NCBI GenBank assembly: GCA_963971305.1
Contig: OZ020303.1
Location: forward strand, 20,209,184 to 20,273,183
DNA length: 64,000 bases
DNA from: Arcuatula senhousia
Taxonomy: Eukaryota > Mollusca > Bivalvia > Mytilida > Mytilidae
Direction: 5' to 3'
The translations under genes were made by a program, and so were the position numbers. Every line of letters starts with the position of its first letter. Position 1 is the first letter of the stretch. The notes under the pieces are model-generated. The model worked only from the letters and a program-made list of their open reading frames with translations, was not told where the DNA came from and did no database searches. Below are positions 34,051 to 46,769 of the stretch, one piece after another.

Positions 34051-34439
34051 CAACTTCTTAAAAATTAAACTACAATTTCAAAATTTTGCAGTACTCACAC
34101 TCTGGAAGTCAACCACCAATTCTGCACAAAGGTTTTTACCCAGTTAAACTTGTTTTCGTTTTTCTTTACGAAAACCAGTGGTTGCTTATATTTTATAGTG
34201 ACAATTCTTTTTATGATTAACAAGGTTTAATATTTAGGAAATGTGCATTCGAAAGCAATCGATCATCAACTTTTAAAGTTCTTCCTACCCTATAAGTATT
34301 TTCCTAGACATGAGCGACATGGACATTAGTTTCAGCGACATAATGTAGACATTGTCGGAACTCAGTGTGATGTATGCCCAGCAGATTTTCTATAAGATAA
34401 AGGTTGGATTTAGTTATAATTTGGTTTCTCAGTTCGGCA
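34051..34439. other. AT-rich stretch, no gene seen
   Basis: Nothing beyond unique-looking non-coding sequence was recognised. Confidence 0.4.
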
Positions 34440-34580
34440 TTATTATGTTCTTTATGTTTAATATTTATATATGTTGTTTGGAATTTTCAATATTTTGGGT
34501 AGAGCGCCTCTGATGAGTCTTGAATATACGAAGCCGGTATTAGGCGTTGCCAAAATTTATTGTCCAGAACTTTGTTGTAT
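34440..34580 (+). repeat. Dispersed repeat DR2, copy 2
   Basis: GTAGAGCGCCTCTGATGAGT, then TATACGAAGCCGGTATTAGG and CAAAATTTATTGTCCAGAAC. This is the reverse complement of the block at 23,623-23,770 with moderate divergence. Confidence 0.75.
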
Positions 34581-36784
34581 TTTTAGTGTAAACATATTTC
34601 ATAAATAATTTGAATAACATTTTGCGAACAAAGCGACATAACAGGTGAGACAATTATACAAATAAATAAAAATATTCGGAAACATAACTTCAAGTCTTAT
34701 GTAAATCTGTCCCCTTATACATGTGTTTTGTTGTAATTTTGATTTTATCCAGAGTTTATATATTCTTTAGAATCGTATAGGGTTTAAGAAAAAAGTCACG
34801 GTGATTATAATATAAAACCAATGCAAGACATAAATCAAAAGAACTAATATAAAAAGGTTTTGAAAAAACAAAAGATTCAGATGGTGACATGACAAAAAAT
34901 GCAAATATTTGAAACACGTCTGTGTTATGGCATTTTTTTACTTGAGAAAAAAGTGTGTTCGATATTTTTGCCTCCGAACTTCTTTTATGAACATACATTT
35001 TGTCATTTTCTTCGAAGGATGAAAGAAAATTTCAATATTTGACTGTCTTGATACTCTAACACCTGAGCTGACAATGAGATATCGGTTAATATCATTTTTG
35101 TAGAAACAACATGTTTTTAGGTTACGCACTTCTTTGTCCAACGGAGATCAAAAGTCACTTTATAGACAGCAAAATTGACGAATCGGAATAATTCATCTCA
35201 CAATATCAAAGAAAGACAAAGCAGTTACAGGATAACAGATCAAATAGTCATGACTTTTTATAGAAATGTTTTCATGTTTGTAATAGTCAGTGCTAGGAAT
35301 GTTAGTCCAACCAGGTCAGTAGTATTGTACAATCTTTACCAATTATGGACACAACAAATGGACACCATAGCCCAAAACTGTACTGAGGGAGAAAAAATAT
35401 TTAGAAATGCACGTACCAAGTGGGGATCATTGCTGTGGTAACACCTTATTTGTAATCTCATAGAATATATTCTAGCATACAGGTCTATGGTAAATTCTAA
35501 ATGGAATTTTGACATGTAGTGACAGTAAATGCCAATATGTTTTTGTTTTTTCCTACAAAAAGCTCCCTATTTAATTCTTATTGAAAACATGGAACAAAAC
35601 TATAAATTCTCTCATTATAACTATATATGAAAGTTAGTTTAAAGGCTCAACGCATGCGCAGAATTTATCGTAAAATCACCAGCGGGTTATTCAATAAAGT
35701 TGGCCCAAAGTTAAGCAAATGATAGAAAAGGGGCGCGACATAAAATTGATACCGTATATCACATATCGTTATACGGTCAGTAAAATATGGCTACTTATAT
35801 ACAACGAATGCAGTATAAACGGTCTTACCAGATTTATGCCGTTTTACCTCTTTGAATGCGACCCAAAGCATCGGGAACAATGCATGTTCATTTTAAGTCT
35901 CATTAGTTTTTGGCATCAAAAGCACGATTTCTGATTAAACAAAAACTTACACGAGACATGCGTATAATCACTACAAAAGCTATATTTTTCTTCTTACGGA
36001 CGATGGTAAAGGAAAACTGTTGAAAACCCGATCATGACACTTTTTTCTTCATTTTTTATCTAAAGTCCATCACGAAGATGCCTAAATGTATTCTTTTTTC
36101 AAACGTTTTAGTAAAAGTTCAAATTTGATTTAACTTTCCTGATGTATAGTTTGATTCAAAATAGTAGATAAAATTTGTTTCAAAATGCATGTGATTGAGA
36201 AAATATGCTGACTATTTATTTGATATTTCGTGATATATTTTAGGTTTTACATGTTTCCAGACAAATAACGTAATATAATTTGAATAAATGAATGCAATTC
36301 ATCTGTGATGAAACATTTGTTGCAATGAAGATCATCCTCCTGTATACTTCATAAAATTATCAACTATTACCGTGGGCGCCTAAAACGAAGAACAAGCTTT
36401 TCTTAGGTAAGACACGCACGTCAAAATGTGTATTATTGAAATAAACAAATTCATTCGTGAAATTAAGTTTTGATGCAACGCTCTTTATCACACTCTTGAG
36501 CAAATGTGATGGATATTCCGATACTCGGTGTTCTGTACCTTTTGCATTTTTATTCTGTGGCTTGATGAGTACATTTGTAGGATTGTCAAAGACTTTTTTT
36601 CATCCTTTACCCGATATCACCCCCAGCATTGATTGTTGGCAATGCGACGGTTTTTTTCATCAAGCAGTATTTGTTCACCCTTCTGAGGCACCTGAGTTCA
36701 ATTTCTTCGCGTTTTGTGTGAAGTTTGGTTTGATTTTTGTATATGTTTGTGTATTCATGTTTTCTGTTTCTTCGTGTTGTTTCG
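34581..36784. other. Mostly unique AT-rich DNA, no supported gene
   Basis: The largest ORF (36,457-36,840) ends inside the SINE-B that starts near 36,785. Part of its sequence (PSEAPEFNFF, then FVYVCVFMFSV) faintly resembles the translated tail of the Penelope-like element, so it is more likely a repeat than a gene. Other ORFs here are short and domain-free. Confidence 0.4.
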
Positions 36785-37145
36785 TTTGTGTCGAGTCCCG
36801 TGTTGCGGAAAGGCTCACAGCAGAGCATAGCTTGTCGTAAGAGGCGATTAAGGAAGGTTCTTAGGATTCTGAGGTCGGGCGGGTAAGTGTTCAGTCCACA
36901 GAGCGACCAAGTGTGTACCCTAGATGGCTGAATAGGGTGGCTCTAGTCTGCAAAGTAGTGAACCACATAGGCTAACCCACCTCTACCCTTTTCCTGTGGT
37001 CTTCATTTTTTTTCTGTTACTTTGTTTCCCACCCACCCCCCAAATTTTATTTATCCTCATCATTTTCATGTTCATCGCCTTTAAATAGCCTTTATTGTGT
37101 CGCAAGGGCGTAAACATCAACTCACCAACTCACTCACTCACTCCC
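36785..37145 (+). repeat. SINE-B family copy
   Basis: This copy runs from GAGTCCCGTGTTGCGGAAAG and TCGTAAGAGGCGATTAAGG through ATGGCTGAATAGGGTGGC, AGTGAACCACATAGGCTAAC and TTTTCATGTTCATCGCC to a tail AAACATCAACTCACCAACTC followed by (ACTC)n. It is the best-preserved 3' end of the family in the window. The TGCACGTAAAAGATCCC block is deleted. Confidence 0.75.
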
Positions 37146-38526
37146 TCGTTTGTGTCGACTGATCATGATTTAGTCATTGCTTTTTGGGACTTTTGACATT
37201 AAAATGCCCGCATGTAACGTCCTTGCTTTTGAAACAAGTCTCTGCTCTAATCAACCCAAATCAAAATAAGCACAGGCACTTGGAACAGGGATTTCATATA
37301 TATATCCTTTTTCTCTAAAACCCCCTAAAACTAAAATCTATTTCAACGTATACAAGTGGGTAAAAAATTCTGATAGTATAAAACAGCTATATTTTGATAT
37401 AATATGATTAGAAATGACAAAAATGATTATTTAAATAACTTTGAATTATATTTTATCTTTAGCGGGCTGTGATATAAATATAATCCATGATCAAAGTGCC
37501 TGTGAAAATAAGATATGTAGTAGTATTTTATTGGGTAGTTTGGTAGACTGAGCGAAAATTGTTTTCTTTCAGTTCATTGTTTTACATGATTTTATGTTTA
37601 CTAGCTTCTTGGAAATGGGTTCAACATAATGTAATGACGGGTTACCAGTTTCTTTATTCGTCAATATAAGTTCGCCTTTGACATAATACGTTCGCTGCTT
37701 TATATTTTTTTAATGTCTTATTTAAAGTTTATCAGTGATTATAATTGTGTCATTGCTTTATAGGGTAATAATTATTTGCTGCAACATAATTGGCCGATTC
37801 TTGTATAAAAAATTGAAGGTGACAGTGACAAATTATTTGGGTTTTGCATTGTTTCGGGTCTGAAAAAGTTAGTTATATTTGACTGTTCACATGGTTATCA
37901 GATGAGACATGCAATGTCTCAGCTATTTACCACTTGGGGCACAACTGTCATATTTTTGGGTCCTAACTCAAAATGCGGGAGCCCTATAATTTTCACTTTG
38001 TGAATTTTCATTTTGGTGTGAACGCTTAAACTCCATAACTTTCAGATGTACAGATCTGATTTATTTTCAATGATAAATACCATCTGTGGGTGTACATATG
38101 CTATTTAAACATCCGTCAAATTTTTATGCCGACAAGGCACAACAGACTTTGTCAGTCTTTTAGATATTCGGCACATTTTGACTAGTTTTGTTTCCGTGTT
38201 ATGACAAAACAAAAAGAATATAAAAATAAATCCGTTGGTTTTTATTTACGAAAGTAGCTTCTTGGAACCGTCATAAAGATTGTATTCTCATTATCACGTA
38301 TTGATATATAATTCAAATTAAATTATTCATTAAATGTACTAATATTTCATTGAAAAAGCATAAAGTATCATTAGAGTGGGCATAATTATCACGATTAATT
38401 GTGAATCTGTCATGACAAAGGAAAGAAATAGTACTAGTAATGTAATGTCATAATAATCTGATATATATATTTATGTATGCATGTAACGTGCGTGTAAAAG
38501 TGCAATTGTGGACTTTTCGATATCGC
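37146..38526. other. AT-rich stretch, no gene seen
   Basis: No coding signal or recognised repeat was found up to the GTATA duplication that bounds the next element. Confidence 0.45.
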
Positions 38527-38531
38527 GTATA

Positions 38532-41500
38532 CACCTTGTCTCAACTACCCCACATTTTTGCCGGGCGATTTTAAAACAGAATATTGACGGGCATTAGGAA
38601 TTCTCAATGTACTAAATTTGATAAAATTATTTGTTTATATAATATTGTGAATCTGTTCATCAAAAACTGTGCACTAATTCTCAATATAAGCTGAAAATTA
38701 ATTCTTTGTTTATGATGCGTATATCGCACGAAATTGTACGATTTTTGGTGAGTTTTAATAATGTCATAATATTCTAGCTATTCTAAACTCGAAATAAAAT
38801 TGGGACTCTATGCCCCTTTCCGTATTGGCTGTTCCTTTAAAAATTAATATATTTATCTGTTTGGTCATTGTTGTAATATTTTTTGGCATTTTTTTAATCA
38901 AATCTAATATTTCCGGTTTTCCAAGTTTTCTACTCCTAGCGTGTCTGATGAAGGTTAATCCAGAAAAACGCTTCACACGCAGTGAAATTTGCTTTTGTAC
39001 ATTTATTCAAATCATTTCAATATGTGGATCGTGTCTTTTTGGCACATATTCCATATTCTTTCGTTTTTAATATTATTTCAGAGTTTGGCTTTAGTGCCGT
39101 GTGGAGGTCGTAGAAAGCTTCCCCGTGCTTCAGTTGTATGCTCTTATATATTTTCGAGTACTGGAATATGTGTTGGAAAGACACAGTTTACATATTTCCA
39201 AAATTTGACAACGTTTGGCTGTTTCTTTAAAAATTGATATATTTATCTGTTTGGTCATTGTAGTAATATTTTTTGGCATTTTTTTAATCAAATCTAATAT
39301 TTCCGGTTTTCCAAGTTTTCTACTCCTAGCGTGTCTGATGAAGGTTAATCCAGAAAAGCGCTTCACACGCAGTGAAATTTTGCTTTTGTACATTTATTCA
39401 AATCATTTCAATATGTGGATCGTGTCTTTTTGGCACATATTCCATATTCTTTCGTTTTTAATATTATTTCAGAGTTTGGCTTTAGTGCCGTGTGGAGGTC
39501 GTAGAAAGCTTCCCCGTGCTTCAGTTGTATGCTCTTATATATTTTCGAGTACTGGAATATGTGTTGGAAAGACACAGTTTACATATTTCCAAAATTTGAC
39601 AACGTTTGCCTGTTTCTTTAAAAATTGATATATTTATCTGTTTGGTCATTGTTGTAATATTTTTTGGCATTTTTTTTAATCAAATCTAATATTTCCGGTT
39701 TTCCAAGTTTTCTACTCCTAGCGTGTCTGATGAAGGTTAATCCAGAAAAGCGCTTCACACGCAGTGAAATTTTGCTTTTGTACATTTATTCAAATCATTT
39801 CAATATGTGGATCGTGTCTTTTTGGCACATATTCCATATTCTTTCGTTTTTAATATTATTTCAGAGTTTGGCTTTAGTGCCGTGTGGAGGTCGTAGAAAG
39901 CTTCCCCGTGCTTCAGTTGTATGCTCTTATATATTTTCGAGTACTGGAATATGTGTTGGAAAGACACAGTTTACATATTTCCAAAATTTGACAACGTTTG
40001 GCTGTTTCTTTAAAAATTGATATATTTATCTGTTTGGTCATTGTTGTAATATTTTTTGGCATTTTTTTTAATCAAATCTAATATTTCCGGTTTTCCAAGT
40101 TTTCTACTCCTAGCGTGTCTGATGAAGGTTAATCCAGAAAAGCGCTTCACACGCAGTGAAATTTTGCTTTTGTACATTTATTCAAATCATTTCAATATGT
40201 GGATCGTGTCTTTTTGGCACATATTCCATATTCTTTCGTTTTTAATATTATTTCAGAGTTTGGCTTTAGTGCCGTGTGGAGGTCGTAGAAAGCTTCCCCG
40301 TGCTTCAGTTGTATGCTCTTATATATTTTCGAGTACTGGAATATGTGTTGGAAAGACACAGTTTACATAATTCCAAAATTTGACAACGTTTGGCTGTTTC
40401 TTTAAAAATTGATATATATATTTATCTGTTTGGTCATTGTTGTAATATTTTTTGGCATTTTTTTTAATCAAATCTAATATTTCCGGTTTTCCAAGTTTTC
40501 TACTCCTAGCGTGTCTGATGAAGGTTAATCCAGAAAAGCGCTTCACATGCAGTGAAATTTTGCTTTTGTACATTTATTCAAATCATTTCAATATGTGGAT
40601 CGTGTCTTTTTGGCACATATTCCATATTCTTTCGTTTTTAATATTATTTCAGAGTTTGGCTTTAGTGCCGTGTGGAGGTCGTAGAAAGCTTCCCCGTGCT
40701 TCAGTTGTATGCTCTTATATATTTTCGAGTACTGGAATATGTGTTGGAAAGACACGTACAGTTTACATATTTCCAAAATTTGACAACGTTTGGCTGTTTC
40801 TTTAAAAATTGATATATTTATCTGTTTGGTCATTGTTGTAATATTTTTTGGCATTTTTTTTAATCAAATCTAATATTTCCGGTTTTCCAAGTTTTCTACT
40901 CCTACCGTGTCTGATGAAGGTTAATCCAGAAAAGCGCTTCACATGCAGTGAAATTTTGCTTTTGTACATTTATTCAAATCATTTCAATATGTGGATCGTG
41001 TCTTTTTTGCACATATTCCATATTCTTTCGTTTTTAATATTATTTCAGAGTTTGGCTTTAGTGCCGTGTGGAGGTCGTAGAAAGCTTCCCCGTGCTTCAG
41101 TTGTATGCTCTTATATATTTTCGAGTACTGGAATATGTGTTGGAAAGACACAGTTTACATATTTCCAAAATTTGACAACGTTTGGCTGTTTCTTTAAAAA
41201 TTGATATATTTATCTGTTTGGTCATTGTTGTAATATTTTTTGGCATTTTTTTTAATCAAATCTAATATTTCCGGTTTTCCAAGTTTTCTACTCCTAGCGT
41301 GTCTGATGAAGGTTAATCCAGAAAAGCGCTTCACATGCAGTGAAATTTTGCTTTTGTACATTTATTCAAATCATTTCAATATGTGGATCGTGTCTTTTTG
41401 GCACATATTCCATATTCTTTCGTTTTTAATATTATTTCAGAGTTTGGCTTTAGTGCCGTGTGGAGGTCGTAGAAAGCTTCCCCGTGCTTCAGTTGTATGC

Positions 41501-41895
41501 TCTTATATATTTTCGAGTACTGGAATATGTGTTGGAAAGACACAGTTTACATATTTCCAAAATTTGACAACGTTTGGCTGTTTCTTTAAAAATTGATATA
41601 TTTATCTGTTTGGTCATTGTTGTAATATTTTTTGGCATTTTTTTTTAATCCAATCTAATATTTCCGGTTTTCCAAGTTTTCTACTCCTAGCGTGTCTGAT
41701 GAAGGTTAATCCAGAAAAGCGCTTCACACGCAGTGAAATTTTGTTTTTGTACATTTATTCAAATCATTTCAATATGTGGATCCTGTCTATTTGGCACATA
41801 TTCCATATTCTTTCGTTTTTAATATTACATCATTTACTCGAAATTAAACGACCTTGAGACGAAACAATTTTTACCGGGGTAGTTGAGACACAGTG
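38532..41895. mobile_element. 3.36-kb inverted-end element enclosing a satellite array
   Basis: The left end reads CACCTTGTCTCAACTACCCC, and the right end, reverse-complemented, reads CACTGTGTCTCAACTACCCC: 17 of 20 positions agree. GTATA lies directly outside both ends (38,527-38,531 and 41,896-41,900), giving a 5-bp target duplication. Inside are about 295 bases of left flank, the 392-bp array, and about 68 bases of right flank. No transposase is present. A 5-bp duplication with ends opening in CAC is the pattern of Transib and RAG-type transposons. The right end matches their CACWATG-type start with a mismatch, so that assignment is only a suggestion. Confidence 0.65.
38827..41827 (+). repeat. 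392-bp satellite array, seven full units plus a partial one
   Basis: Unit starts (GGCTGTTTCTTTAAAAATTG or a variant) fall at 38,827, 39,217, 39,608, 40,000, 40,392, 40,792, 41,184 and 41,576, giving periods of 390, 391, 392, 392, 400, 392 and 392. The last unit stops after about 252 bases, at TTTTTAATATTA. Units are nearly identical. Three consecutive units (the fifth to seventh) share CTTCACATGCAG where the others have CTTCACACGCAG, which records unequal exchange or stepwise amplification. Each unit holds a roughly 118-codon ORF, but 392 is not a multiple of three, and I read these ORFs as by-products. Confidence 0.95.
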
Positions 41896-41900
41896 GTATA

Positions 41901-42004
41901 TAATTTAGGTAATTAGTTCCTAGTAATGTCAGGGCGATATTAAAAGATAAAACGGCTGATTAAATGAATTTTTCATGAAAATAATATGGGGGTTGAATAT
42001 GATA
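41901..42004. other. Short unique stretch
   Basis: This lies between the satellite element and the next SINE-B. No feature was seen. Confidence 0.3.
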
Positions 42005-42250
42005 CTAAGGAATGGTAAATTTTGAAGGGAGTAAGGGCAGACAAAATTTTGTGCACTCACGGCAGTCCACAAAAGGCAGAAGGCATGTCATTATCCACAT
42101 ATTGGCCAATTATGATTGGCGGTCTGGCGTGCTGCATTATGACCTGATAACACCCACCTCCGCGACCGAGGACCATCTAATTCAGCCACCTTCGGTTCAC
42201 ATTTTTATATGGAGTGAGCACTTGGTCGCTTTTTAATGAAAGTTTGGCTT
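42005..42250 (-). repeat. SINE-B family fragment, minus strand
   Basis: GGCAGTCCACAAAAGGCAG, then CGTGCTGCATTATGACCTGA, CCATCTAATTCAGCCACC and AGTGAGCACTTGGTCGCTTT match the reverse of the SINE-B 5' half. It is diverged. Confidence 0.55.
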
Positions 42251-42531
42251 CGTTAACTAATAGGTCTATTTGTCGCACGGGATTACATGTAAAAAGGCAT
42301 ACCGTCTGTAAAATCTGAAAATAACCTATATAAGATGATAATGATGATGATCTCTAACCTTTAATGTTCTTACCTTGATTAGATATGTACTATTATTAGA
42401 AAGACTGATGGTATTACAAAGGGAAATATACTGAATTGGATAAAAACTAACATGTCAGTGAATGAAGAAAACTTGGAGATTTTAGTTAATTATTGCTAAC
42501 TCCTAAAGCAAGAATTTTGTTATATCAAGGG

Positions 42532-42860
42532 GTTTTAAAATGAACATGAAACGATGATAAAGTAGAGAAAATACGGACACAATGTCATTTTAGGAAGGGG
42601 GTGTTGACTGCGACAGGAAAGAGGAGGAATTGATAGAATCGGACAAGTTAGCCTTTTGCATGGGGATCCTAAGTCCGGTCCTTAATTTATCGAGAACTGA
42701 TGTCGAGTACTATAACATGCGAGAAGCTTGAAACTTTCCCCAACACGGAGCACCACTATGGTTTGCAGTCAGGTTTTCCGCATTTCAGCCTGACTGCCGC
42801 GACATATTGAAAAGTCTGCCCAATTCAAACACCTTGGGCACACATCCATTAGAGATGTTT
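42532..42860 (-). repeat. SINE-A family copy, minus strand
   Basis: ATGAACATGAAACGATGATA, GACTGCGACAGGAAAGAGG, GTTAGCCTTTTGCATGGGG and CACCACTATGGTTTGCAGTC follow the minus-strand order of SINE-A. The 5' head is truncated near 42,860. Confidence 0.75.
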
Positions 42861-43571
42861 AAGAGTTTTAGTCAAATTTATAATCTAAATCGTCTTTAAA
42901 ACTGAAGCAATTACTTACCAAGTTGGAGAGAGGGTATTAAAACAATTGCATAAAAGAAAACTGTGACACTCCTTAACCAGATGACAAAGAGGTTAAGCCA
43001 TTCTCTTAAAAATAATAATCTTGTCGCTTTAATAGAGGGATCTTTATGAAAAACAGAAATGAATATGATTATTAATGGTCTCCTTTAGGTCAACTAATAT
43101 TTTATATTAAACAATAATCGGCTAAACATCAAAGCAAACCTAGATCTACAAATACATGTAAAAACAATTTGGTGCAATATCTGGGTATTTCCTCAGGGTG
43201 TAATAATATGAATTACATCTATTCCGTATTTTTAAACTTCATTACAAAAAAAACATGACCAATCGATGTCTGGCCCTGCGTCGCATGGCAAAATGTTGAA
43301 CCCTGTTTGTTCTATAGGCCAAATATGGACAGTAAATTGCTTTTGACACTTGCATCCTATGGTTGACAGACAAAGCATATTTGTCACATGCAACCCAATT
43401 TATATACTGACAATGAATATTTAAGATCCTCATATCTAACAAGAATATAAAAAACACACACAAAACCAGACAAAAAAATAAGTTTCAATTTTCCCCCTTT
43501 TGAACCCTAATTACAGAAAAGGAACGGTCAAGAAGAAATTTATCCTCCATTTTGTATCCAATATATGACCA
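42861..43571. other. AT-rich stretch, no gene seen
   Basis: No coding sequence or repeat copy is supported. Confidence 0.4.
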
Positions 43572-44050
43572 CTCCCAAGCAGCACGATTTAGGCTATATC
43601 CGGGAGATGAACATGAAAGTGGTGATTCAAAGAACATGAAATGATGATAAAGTGGAGGAAATGGGGACACACGGCTAATCGGGTTGGAGAGTTTTGACTG
43701 CCACTGGAAAAAGGAGTGATGGGTAAGGACGAGAAGTTTAGCCTCCTGCATGGGGATCCTACGGGTCCTACTCTTACCGAGACCTGCAGCAGGGTTCTTT
43801 AACGTGCGAGAAACGTGACATTTTTCCCAACACGGTGCACCACTATGGTTTGCGGTCAGGTTTTCCGCATTATCACCTGACGACCCCGCATCTCTCGATG
43901 TCAGGGCTGCCCCATTCAACCACCTGGGGCACACATCCCAGTCGCTTTGTGGGCAAAGCGGCCTGACCCGATGTCAGGTTTCTGAGCGCTCTTAAGTGGA
44001 CTTTTATCGACAAGCTTAGCGCTGCTGCGGGCCTATTCGCCGCACGGGTT
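43572..44050 (-). repeat. SINE-A, the most complete minus-strand copy
   Basis: This spans the whole family from CCCAAGCAGCACGATTTAGG (3' end) to CGCCGCACGGGTT (5' end) with few gaps. Together with 12,893-13,412 it defines the family. The 149-residue minus-strand ORF over it is the repeat read through. Confidence 0.85.
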
Positions 44051-46189
44051 GACAGGAACTGGAACTGTGAGGAGTTTAGAAGAATTCAATAAAAAAAGAA
44101 TTTTCAAAATTGAATAAATAATAAAAATTCTACAGCCGTTTTGTCAATACACCCATTTTAGCCCCTTTTGGCCACAAACCCCAAATCACAGGGACTTGCT
44201 CCCCTCTATCAATATTTTGTTATAGTCAATGTGCAGTACGAAAAAACATAAGGGAGATACTACTTTAAACACCCCCCTTTTCTTCAATTCGGTTTTCTTG
44301 TAATAAATCATTTATCTCATGCCCTTTTTTATATAATTCGTTTCACCGATGATTTTCCTTTCCAAAACACCCAAATATATAGTTTCATTCATTGCATTTC
44401 AGCCTCAAAATCGGGCTTTGTTCGGGCAATTTGTAAAATTTGGCAATCGCTTGGACATTAAAAGCATTTACGTCAAGGAAAAGTCTCGAGAGAAATTCAT
44501 TTCATGACGTTTTTAGTTTCGTTTTACGTTACATTTATTGGTAAAGTCCCGAGATTGTCTACAAATTAACTTTCTTTTTCATGTCTAAGTGATTGCCAAA
44601 TCTTAAACTTCAGCTAAATCCTTCAAGCGGGTTAGGAGGAAAAGCGCTTACGAGTTATGTGGACAGCTAGACGGACGGACGGAAAGACAGATAGACACAC
44701 AGGTTGTTTCCTATATACCCCAAACTTTGTTTTCGGGAGGTATTAAAAAACACGTGTGTTTCTGTCACTTTTGTTGTTGTTGACCCACTGGTTCAACTGA
44801 ATTGATAACATTTGCTATAGCTTATATATGTATTTGGTAGATCAGTTTTAATGCAGGGCAACAGACAACTTTCTCTGACTCTATATAGTTTATTACAAAA
44901 AAAGCATCTGATTTCTCTCATTCTTTAGGAAAGAACATTTAAATTAACAGGATTGCTACAGGTTGCCAATGTCATCCTCCTCCACATTACAACAGATAAA
45001 AATTTACTTTGACAATAACCTTTCTATTCATGCAGACTTTGTTCAACTCGAAACTCAAAATATTATTATGATACAAACATCTGAGATGAATACAACTAAG
45101 TAAAATCTGTCCTGTAACTCCTGTAGAATTTATCAATTTGAAATGACAAACGATCCAAAATTTCATCGAAATCTGTTAAGCAGTACCAGAGAAGTCACAC
45201 TTACAAAGTATTGCTATGACCTCAAATTTACCGATGGCAAACATTCCTATTTTTTTTCCCTCTGTAAGCTTCGTTTGCAGGCGCGCAATCACAATAGGAA
45301 AGACGTCAGGGCAAAAAGACAAAAAACTGTGGTTAAAAAGTCTTTGCATTGCCATACCTTGTTTGTTTCTTCAAGATAATTAAAAATTTCTTTTGCTTCT
45401 ACAATTTTCATAAAAAGATTGTTTTTGTAGTACATCTTGAAAATAAATATATTCAGTGGTTCTAAAGAGCAAAAATTTTGTTGATTAAAAATTTTCAATG
45501 AAAACTTACTTGGTCGAGAAACAATTTAGCAGAAAATTCGTTTTTAAGCCTTATTTCAAAATCAATTATTTTAAATATGAATAAATCCTTCTTTAAAGAA
45601 CCGTTTACAGAATCATTTTATCTGATCATGGAAGTAATATTGAGTCTCAATATTACTTCCATGATCTGATCAAATAAAAAAATTATCAGGATTTGAACTT
45701 TTAGTTAATTATCCTGCCCATCGATGTTTTATGTAGCCATCCAGTTTGACACTTATAATGAGATGCAAATTAGTGAATATGACATCACTAATGAGATCGG
45801 CGAATATAAACAAAATATCAATCCGCTTTTGTATTCTTTATTAATCAATAATTACTATCGCATCAGATAGGCGTCTTACATACTTGTAGAAAATTTGAAA
45901 ACTATATAAATAAATTTATAACATAATTGCGAATAAGGCGACGAAAGAAAAGATCTGGAAAAAGAACTATATTGCAAGCGTGTATTGATATTTCTATTGA
46001 TAGATTTTTGGTAAACTGCCGGAAAAAAACATCTACAGGCTTACCGAAAGGCTATCGTAGCTATAGCCGTGGCTAATCGCTAGCGATTACCCCGGCTAAA
46101 AATAAAATCATGTGGTTGTTCTGCAGTTTAAGTTTCCTTATTACCACTTATTTTATATGTGACATTCCTGTCCGAAGCCTTAGCTGAGA
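44051..46189. other. Mostly unique AT-rich DNA
   Basis: CAGGGACTTGCTCCCCTCT at 44,191-44,209 recurs in reverse complement near 60,170-60,192 as a short dispersed motif. The 78-residue ORF at 45,143-45,379 has no domain and no clear gene context. A strong hairpin is listed separately at 45,624-45,666. Confidence 0.4.
45624..45666. repeat. 20-bp perfect inverted repeat, 3-base loop
   Basis: GATCATGGAAGTAATATTGA is followed by GTC and then by its exact reverse complement. No duplicated flank or second copy was found. It could be a small palindromic insertion remnant or a transcribed hairpin. Confidence 0.85.
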
Positions 46190-46769
46190 CTCAAAAATTC
46201 TATCACGAGTGAAAAATCATTGCCGGTGTTACATACTAGTTTTTCCCCCATATTAGAATTTCCCCCCGGAAAAATGAGTATATACTGAGCTTCCACCCGG
46301 AAGATCTAGTATATACTAGATTTTCCCCCGGGGAAAAATGAGTATATACTACGTTTTCCCCCAGGGGAAAATCTGGTATGTGTTTACACATACTCATTTT
46401 TCCGCCATACTGGTCTTTCCCCCCAGTATTCAAGACCGTTGCACTATTACTAACTGTGAATTACGTGAGACTTTCAATATCTTTAAGATAATTACTTACA
46501 ATGAATTTTAGTTTAAGGGTATCCTTTTTTTATTGTTATATATAGTGCGGATGTGATATCATAGATGTTTGCAAAGATTTGAGAAGGGAAATCTTAAGTG
46601 TTTGTGCTTAGATTTAAGAATGTAAAGACCATGTGGATTTCAGTTTTCATAACAAAATTTTCAGTCTATTAGGAATATCCTTATACATGTTATGGTTAAT
46701 TGGGACGTCTTCCCATTAGTAGTTTTATTGAAACACAAAGTCTTCTATACTTTGCTAGATGACACTCCT

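Noticed and set aside
36457..36840. 127-codon ORF as a membrane protein gene
   Set aside because: It runs into a SINE-B copy, part of it resembles a translated retroelement tail, and its composition is that of AT-rich non-coding DNA.
38810..41596. Repeated ORFs of 104-137 codons, one per 392-bp unit
   Set aside because: They recur because the unit recurs. The unit length is not a multiple of three, so frames do not link between units, and there is an equally long antisense frame. No domain is present.
43485..43934. 149-codon minus-strand ORF
   Set aside because: It lies entirely within SINE-A, and the same peptide fragments appear from other SINE-A copies (for example 13,026-13,223).
45624..45666. 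Hairpin as a transcription terminator
   Set aside because: Intrinsic terminators are a bacterial feature, and no gene ends nearby.
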